Assembly: GCA_963585895.1 (NCBI GenBank)
Contig: OY757921.1
Coordinates: forward strand, 51,805,669-51,869,668
Direction: 5' to 3'
DNA length: 64,000 nt
Source of the DNA: Sepioteuthis lessoniana
Taxonomy: Eukaryota > Mollusca > Cephalopoda > Myopsida > Loliginidae
The stretch's first letter is position 1. Each line of letters starts with the position of its first letter. This document shows positions 57,024-64,000 of this stretch, one piece after another. The notes under the pieces are model-generated. The model was not told the DNA's origin. It made no database searches and saw nothing but the letters and a program-made list of their open reading frames with translations. The translations under genes were made by a program, and so were the position numbers.

Positions 57024-59020
57024 CAGAATTAATTCAAAACAAGAAAGCTAACGAAAAATAATTTACTCATTTGATGATTTATATTTTTTGTAAAAGTAAA
57101 TATTCTAATTCCCTGTCTTTAGTCAGTGCTTGAGGGAAAATTTTTAAAAATATATGAAAATCATTTTGGAATTAAAACAATAGACACTCTAGAGAATTGA
57201 TAGTTATAACCAGTCATTGCATTCTGTCATCTTTAATTGCACCAGTAAATTTAATTTAATTGCGTCTGGTTTGGAAATTGGATACATACATTTTTTTTTC
57301 ATTTCTTAGTAGAATTAAATTTTATCGAATTAAACATAACAATTACCAACCCCATTAAATATATAAAAAATGTGCCGCAATGAAATCCGAGAACAGTTTT
57401 AAAATATTTGAAGTAAATTGACTCAATCCTCCAACGTTACCTTTTTCAAACGCAAAATCAAATTTGGATCATTTTGAACAACAAAATGAGTACAAGAGAG
57501 TTGACTGTTTAAAGAGAATTTTCTCTACCGAATAACACATTTGGCGAAACGCTTTAATAAAAAAAAAGGGGGATGGGGATACTCCTTCAAAATATTCATG
57601 GCAGAGTGAAAAATAATTAATCTCAAGACAAACAATCGTCGTTTTTGTGTGTGAACAGAACATTTTGGGGTAGAAAATTAATTTTCTTTATTTCCCGATT
57701 TCTTGTGCTTTTCCTTTCGTTTCGCTTCCGCTGTAATTTCTCCTAATTTTTTTGTTTAAATTCCCTTTCGCGCCAATTCCTGTAATTAAGTCTTTCAAGT
57801 TTCCAGAACAAGTGATTTCACGACAAAACACATTTTTTCTTTGTCAAACTACAATGTCCTTTTCGTCGACATCTAAAATCAATAAAACAGCATAAGACAA
57901 TAACGAAATTAGATTTTACTGTTCTAGGAAAGCGACACTATCTTTCACGCTAACTTTTTCTTCAATATTTCACGTTTAACTCAGCCTGATACAAAACAGG
58001 ACATCCTGGTAGTAACCAACTGACTACCAAAGCATTTTTAGTACTAGTAGGCTCACTATTTTTACACTGCGAATTGACATAGTATATTAGAATATCTTAG
58101 TATGATATATAACTGCAAGTCTGAATCAGTCACTGGGAATAGAATCCAACTCTATAGTTAAGATTTGTGAGACCAACTCTCAAAAAACTAAGCCATGGTC
58201 GAACGCCCACACCACTCCTTTTGTGCTTTTTCGGAATATGCTTTAATTAGAGTTTTCTCAACCTTTGTTTATCGAATGCCACATACTTCTGTGCGCATGC
58301 GCTATGCCTTAAGTATGTTGTTTAATTTGTTTCTATTCAATTTCTTTCTGTACTATTCTTTTATTCATTACTTCAATGTCTGTCTTTCTTTCGTCTTATG
58401 TCATTGAACAGACATAGAAATGTTTTCGGTGTGTGTGTGTGTACCTAAATAAAAACAACTGCCAGTGTTTTACTACTTCAGACTGCTTTGTTTTGATTTT
58501 AAAAACATTTGCAATATTACGTTGTTTGTCTCACTAAATTTGTATAAAGATTTTTAAGCGCTGATTTTTCTTCTCAGTTCCCAGCCATACGAGAGTGATT
58601 AACGAGAAGCAGCTAAACATATATCTTTGTTGTGAAATGCTTAACGATGTATTTTAAAGGGAAGTTACTTTATACAGTGTCTTTCTGATGAAGATTGTTA
58701 TTCTGAAGCAGTTGACAAGATATCTCTCGGTGTATTTCTTGTCTGAGTTTTGACAGTAAACTAGACCAGGATTCAAGACAATTTGCAGATGATTATAAAA
58801 GCAGTGAAAACAGGGTTAATTTTATTAACTAATGATGGTTTGGTTTATTTGTTTAAGTGAACATAAATTGTTGTATAGCCGTGATACAACTATACGTATA
58901 CATATACATGCGGAAACATAATCAACAATAATGACGAATGAACACACTTCTTTAGAAAAATATACCTCTCACACTTTATTCGAAAGGGTTGCGAAAAGGT
59001 TGTGGATAATTTTTTAACTG
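56936..59020. other. AT-rich spacer
   Basis: (AT)n at 56948-57018. A weak tRNA-like stretch on the minus strand at 58130-58200 may be an old SINE head. No gene is recognised. Confidence 0.45.
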
Positions 59021-59024
59021 TCTT

Positions 59025-59690
59025 GATGAGGTGCTGATCAGTATATAGCTGGTAATCGGCTCCTCTGGTTCACGCGTAGAATCATTTTTGCTCTTCCATT
59101 AATAGTATTTCTTCTTTTATCTGCGTGGTTATCGCGTCCAACATCATACCAAATATCGGATAATTCTTTTTCTCCGTCTATCTTCATCCATTCGTCATCT
59201 GTTTGAATACACTTGTCTATTTTAGGCATTTATTTAGTTGCTGAGACAATTTGTCGTGGATGGATGAACATTTTAAAAGCAAAATCCTTGTAATCCATCA
59301 TGGCCTTATGCTTTCCAATTTGGTAGTTTCTTAAGTAGGTCTGCGTGAGGGCATTCTTCACGTCCTTTCATTTCTTTATTCGTGCTATTTATCCATTCAG
59401 CCTATGTTTGTTTTTCCCCATAACTGACTTCGGAAAAGTTTAATTTCTTTCGCATTTAGGTATTCATTTGTCATTAAGTATTCTCCTCCTCAATTCTGGT
59501 GGAATTTGCGGGGGTCTGTTGCGTTTCGGTTATCAGACGTGTGCTTTTCAATTCTATCAAAGGGGCTCTTGATTTTTAATTATCTAATGCTATGATTATA
59601 TCAGGGAAGCTTGTCAACATTCTTCACTATTTATTTTGTGACATATTTCTAGCGTCTCGAGGTCAGAAAACTAACCTCTCGTTTATATTA
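59025..59690 (-). mobile_element. RLE-type LINE, N-terminal and linker part, minus strand
   Basis: On the minus strand it begins in the block corresponding to KKGWFSDLELLEIH (near 59685-59640), passes a degraded linker and reaches a segment matching LLYIDQHLI near 59030-59060. It stands directly behind the 3' end of the copy 59700-61150, across a TAATATA-like junction. It is heavily frameshifted. Confidence 0.6.
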
Positions 59691-59699
59691 TTTTAGCTT

Positions 59700-61150
59700 G
59701 GGCAGCAAATCTTCTCAATCTACAGGGCTCTTAGAATTCTGGCTTATCATAATGATGCTGCAGTTTGGATAGTCTCCACTTGTTCTCTTATTTCCAAGTC
59801 TTCCATCCTTTACCAATCCTTTAGAGATTGTTCCAAGAGCATGAATTACAATTGGTATCGTCGTCAACTTTATGTTCCATAGTATTTTTACTTCTCTAGC
59901 AAGGTCTAGATAGGTATCTCTTTTTTTGCTTTCTTTAAATTTCACTTTGTGGTCTGCCGGGACAGCAAAGTTTGCTATTTGACAGGTTCTCTTCTTTTTT
60001 TTTTTTTTTTTTTTTTTTGATTATCACTAGGTCAGATCGTCTGATTGAGATTAGGGGATCTATTTTTATCTCAAAATCCCATATAAATTTGTGCGTCTCA
60101 TTCTCCATTGGTTCGTATGGCCAAATTTATACGTCTTTAACTATTTCCAGTGGATCACCTCCTTCACCCAGTTGTGTCTAGTCTTATACTCATTTTGTGC
60201 TGATTTGCTGCATTCATTTATTATGTAATTGTTCGTTTCGTCTCTGTCACCACATAACCTACACTTGCTATTTTGCTGCATCTTTTATATTCTTTCTTTG
60301 ACATAGTTCTTACGGCGTTGTTTTGTGTTGTTATCAGATAAATTTACTTTCTCTCTTGAGGTTCCCATTTCTTAGTCCTGTCCAGGTTTTCTAGAGTGAG
60401 ATTCCGCTTTTTTGTCCCTTGAAATATTCATGCTGTTGTTTTTCTTCTTATTTTTGTTTCCAAGTCTTGTTGTTCAGTTGATAGTTTTGTTATCTCTGTT
60501 GGTTCTGGTTGCTGTAATCAGTCTTCGTCTGCACTCTTTATGTTGTCTTTATCGTCTAATCGATGAATCAACGCAATCTTCAATGCAACTGAGTTCTCAT
60601 CATCCTTCTTTTTTGGCACATATTGTCTGTCTCCGTCATCTATGGGATGTAAGGCCTATTGCATCGTCATCAGTTTTCTTGTTCACTTGTCCATTTGTTG
60701 AAATTCTTCCCTTGCCCACTTCAGAATTGTCTCGAGTGCATGATAAGGAGGATAACCCAAGTGCTTATCTCTTTGAGGGGCTTTCTGCTATGTTTTTTGG
60801 TCTCGAGTAGTTTTCTTGTTCTTTCCATTTGACCTGTTCACATATTGCTATATTTCCACGTCAGAGAACTGGTTTTTCCTTAGAATTAACCTGGCTAGAT
60901 TGGCAAGTCCTTGACTTGTTTTAAATTTAGCTGATTCTATCCAGATGTCTATCATTTGTTTTCTCTTGAAATTGCAATTGATAACTTTTTTATTTTCTTC
61001 TCTATGTTTTTCCTTTGATGTCTCTCAGACACATTGTTGATTTAGTCTTTATGTACATGAAAGCAAAATAGTCATCATTCACAGGATGCCGTCGGGTCCC
61101 CCTGTTTGAAGTAACTGACTGATCATGACTCACAGACCTGTTGTTTGGAT
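59700..61150 (-). mobile_element. RLE-type LINE with internal deletion, minus strand
   Basis: Minus strand: a leader at 61150-61030 matches 44700-44800 (GTACATAAA). The N-terminal block with SQGLANLARLILRKNQFSDV is at 60930-60850. It then jumps to the WTREEL-to-zinc-knuckle part (60800-60230) and the endonuclease (60110-59720; VPADHKVKFKESKKRDTYLD near 59960-59910). The RT is missing. A T-run at 59996-60019 matches the lysine-coding A-run of 47741-47769. Confidence 0.75.
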
Positions 61151-61640
61151 TCCACATTGATTTAGATTTGGATATTTTTTTTCGTGGGTCGTATAATATG
61201 GATATAACCGATCAAGAATTTGATTCTTTTCTGTACTTCTATCACAGATGTGACTTGGCACTCTAACAAAAAAGAGGTCCACAAAAATAGGTCATCACTA
61301 CAGTTTACTTTGATAGTATAACATTTTAAATATTTTAAAACAAGCAACAATTTCTGCATATCAACGAATATAATAAATTAAGGTATGTTGTAGCACTTGC
61401 TTAGCAGGATTTTCCATTCTTATAATTCGACTTTCGACCACCGTTTCAGTGTTATATTCCGATTTCCTTTCTTGATTATTCCTATCGCCTACTTTTTATA
61501 TAATAAACCTTGTCACGTGACTTGGAAGTGGAAAAATGTCACTTGTAAAAATTCATTACTTTCCATTTTTTATGTTCTTTTAGAACATTAGCAAAATTTC
61601 TAGATTGAGTTTTGCAATTTTTTAATACAGGAAAAAAAAA
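61151..61640. other. Spacer, nothing recognised
   Basis: AT-rich sequence with short overlapping frames. No match to any repeat of the window was noticed. Confidence 0.5.
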
Positions 61641-61644
61641 CGCT

Positions 61645-62200
61645 ATTACTATTATCATACTCATTTAGAGTTTTCATACCTGCATTTGCTGATGCTTTTT
61701 CACTTAGTGACTGTAAGTCTACTGTGGTCTCCAGAACTTTTCTCAGTATTCTGGTCGATCTTGACAATGTTTAGTTGGTTTCGATTAGTCCTCCAATGTC
61801 TAACTCTTTCGACCCTCTTTCCAAATCATTGGGGTCCTTCCAAGCGCACCAATTACAACAGTTATCACTGTCATCCTCATGTTCCGAAACATTCTCAGTT
61901 TCCAAGAGAGTCCAAAGAACACGTCTCTTTTTCTCTCTGTGATCCGTTAGAAAGTAGAAAGGCAAAATCTGCTCGACGGCAAGTTGTCTTTAATTCATTC
62001 GTTCAGTGAAACTTAGCATTCACCAAAATACCACATTCTCCATGTAAACAACCCTGTTTAAAATTTCAGCGATGATCACAACGGCTGGTCAGGTGGTCAT
62101 GATTATGTCCTCTGTTTTATTTCAAAATCCCAAATGAATTTCTGCATCTCATTCTCAAGGACAGATTTGGTTTAATGCATATACCATTTGGCAGTATCAT
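61645..62200 (-). mobile_element. RLE-type LINE 3' part, minus strand
   Basis: The 3' end has a TAATAGTAATAG-like tail (61640-61660), terminal region, endonuclease end (61720-61980) and the block before it up to 62170. The Gypsy LTR begins at 62204 directly beside it, so the LTR element probably landed in or next to this LINE. Confidence 0.72.
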
Positions 62201-62203
62201 TTT

Positions 62204-64000
62204 TGATTTTAAAGGTCAGTTAAGTGCGATACAATTGTTTTTGATTTTAAAGGTTAGAAAATATATGTAAATTTTCAGTTGTCAATTAACTTCATCAATC
62301 ACAATGTTGAAACGGGTCATTTCGTAAAATATATTTTTCTAGTCCTTATCTTGAAGGTCAATGTCAAAAGGAGATTTAATTTTGCTCCACCCTAAATAAA
62401 GGTGAGCTGGGCATAGCTCATCCACTCAGGTGAGGCAGAATGTTTTTTGTTCAACCACATTGCTCCAAACCTGTTCCCATAGGTCAAAGCTTCTAAAAAG
62501 GGTTTCCCCTTTACCTGTAAGATATGATCCTGAACTAGGATAGGCTGACCAATGGGAATATGACTCCTAATTGTCTCTTATTGGATAACCATTTTTAGTC
62601 CAGATATTGATCTATAAAAAATGGGATAATATAGTGTATTAGTTAGTAAGAAACGGAAGCACCGTTTCGGTCATCGTTGAGTTGTGGATATTAAAGGCAG
62701 AAGTGATTACTTCTCAGTTGCACATTCACTCTCTGGACTATTTGCTTTTAGTGCGTTAACCAGACTACGATATTTGGCCTCGAGGATTTGTTCTCACTCA
62801 AGAAATGCCATTACTCGGTCACTTAGAGGAATTCTGCACTGAGTCAGGAAATATCTCGACTTACCTGGACCACGTGGAACAGTTTGTTTTTTGTTTTTCT
62901 TTTATCGCAAACAATATCGGATATGGAAACCAAACAAAATGCAAAGCAATTTTGCTTAGTGCAATTGAAAAAAAGACGTACAGATTCGTGGAAGATTTAT
63001 GTACCCCTAAAAAACCAAGCGACAAATCTTTGGAGGAAATTACACAGCTGTTGTTGGAACATTTTAAACCTAAACATCATGTAGTCGCAGAGAGTTTCAA
63101 GTTTTACAATGCTAACCAAAAGGAGGGTGAGTCAACTTCTAATTTTCTTGCTCGCCTTAAAAATGCAAATTTTGGTCGTTCTGGAAAAGAGCATTACGTG
63201 ACAAATATGTGTGTGGGTTAAAGGACGATAAAATTCCAGAAAAACTATTGTCTGAAGACAAGTTGCTAGAAGAAACTGTTTAAATGGTTAAAGCTATGGA
63301 ATTAGCGACGGCTAATGTTGTGCATATAAAAGAAAAAGAGACGGATGAAGTAAATAAAATGTGTGCGGAATCTAATGCATTTGAATTACAAAAGAAAAAA
63401 GTGTGTTTTGAGTGCGGTGGAAAATGGCACGAGAGACGCTCACAGTGTCCAGCATGAGGAAAGACGTGTTTTAAATGCAACAATAACAACCATTTTTCCA
63501 GACATTGTAAAAATAAACAAAGGGGAAACATGTTGCATTACTTACAAGAGACCCACGATATGCTCTTATTGTCTACAAGTTACAGTAATTATAAACCATA
63601 TACGTGTAAACTTGAATTAAATAGCGTCCAGTGCGAAATGGAAATTGATACCGGGTGTTCGTCACTCTGATAAGCAAAAAACAGTTTGATTTACTTCCGT
63701 ACGCAAAACTCTCTAAAAAGAGGACAATACTGAGGTTACGGACCTATTCTGGTAGGGTCATTATACCAAATGGAATTGCTAATCTGAAGGTCAAATACCA
63801 GGGCAAAATGTATGATTTAAAAGTGCTAGTTATACCCGGATCTGGACCAAATATTATTGGAAAAGTTTGGCTGGAAAAGTTGCTAATTAATATCTCTGCT
63901 ATCCGCAATCAAATTGAATGGACCGATTTGAATCAGGAATTTGCAGAAATTTTTAAACCAGGTTTTGGTATAGTGAAAATCGCAACTGCAAAATTATACC
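62204..64000 (+). mobile_element. Gypsy-type LTR retrotransposon, broken, cut by window end
   Basis: The LTR starts with TG at 62204 and ends before about 62790. A TATA-like region (TCTATAAAAAATGGGATAAT) lies at 62611-62630. The gag frame begins near 62805 (MPLLGHLEEF) with the block FNFLARLKN-like at about 63135-63160. A double zinc knuckle (CFECGGKWH and CFKCNNNNHFSRHC) follows at 63405-63510. The protease has an MEIDTGCS-type motif near 63640 and continues to about 63870. RT is expected beyond 64000. The copy is broken at several places and is a fossil. Its LTR partner is outside the window, and 53303-53745 is a relative rather than its own second LTR. Confidence 0.85.
62805..63221 (+). 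pseudogene. Gypsy gag region of the second copy (fossil)
   Basis: 138 codons beginning MPLLGHLEEFCTESGNISTY, with LEHFKPKHHVVAESFKFYNA and GESTSNFLARLKNANF (residues ~85-125). This is the central capsid-like part of Gypsy gag. The zinc knuckles follow at 63405-63510. Confidence 0.8.

Noticed and set aside
58130-58200. An additional tRNA-derived SINE on the minus strand
   Set aside because: A- and B-box-like words exist, but there is no matching second copy in the window and no tail. The support is too weak.
62204-64000. 53303-53745 and 62204-62790 as the two LTRs of one element
   Set aside because: The gag to protease order runs rightwards from 62.8 kb and no internal region lies between 53.7 and 62.2 kb. 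The left copy is a separate insertion.

Overview
No intact host gene is recognisable in this 64 kb. The window reads as intergenic or intronic DNA of an invertebrate animal, built almost entirely from decayed mobile elements and very long (AT)n, (GA)n, (CA)n and (AAT)n arrays. The mix of RTE-type LINEs, RLE-type (R4/Dong-like) LINEs, Penelope-like elements, tRNA-derived SINEs, Gypsy copies and an internally deleted mariner fits a mollusc, most likely a cephalopod such as an octopus. That assignment is an inference from repeat style, not from a marker gene.

Layout. 1-3.3 kb: SINEs and a long non-autonomous repeat with internal ~55-bp units, all sharing one 3' tail. 3.35-11.36 kb: a head-to-tail series of fragments of one RLE-type LINE, mostly joined at (AAT)n tails, with a SINE, a 39-bp minisatellite and a small palindrome inside the longest piece. 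12.2-15.7 kb: a broken Gypsy copy on the minus strand with two LTRs and a 5-bp target duplication. 17.9-23.9 kb: RTE LINE fragments, two of which meet 3' end to 3' end, and a SINE. 24.7-25.6 kb: a deleted mariner with terminal inverted repeats. 26.8-31.4 kb: two minus-strand RLE LINE copies in tandem, one nearly full length. 31.4-36.4 kb: AT-rich DNA with little to name.

36.9-40.8 kb: the best preserved RTE LINE (minus strand), flanked by (AT)n arrays that carry two copies of a short repeat with a hammerhead-ribozyme-like fold. 41.3-43.5 kb: two Penelope-like elements. 43.5-49.1 kb: a nearly full-length plus-strand RLE LINE followed at its (AAT)n tail by a third Penelope-like element. 49-52 kb: microsatellites, an inverted pair of short repeats and an RTE 3' end. 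52.3-55.2 kb: Penelope-like pieces in opposite orientations, a Gypsy LTR copy, and a SINE split by a 186-bp hairpin insertion with a perfect 15-bp target duplication. 56.3-62.2 kb: a second long repeat and three more minus-strand RLE LINE copies. 62.2 kb to the end: a second, broken Gypsy copy that runs off the window.

The elements interact. SINEs and LTR elements sit inside older LINEs, RLE LINE copies start at the (AAT)n tails of earlier ones, and several microsatellites appear to have grown out of LINE coding sequence. The points most worth following are the hammerhead-like repeats beside (AT)n, the (AAT)n-targeted LINE tandems, (GA)n seeded at one codon position of RTE, the 13-codon minisatellite, and the retroposed hairpin.
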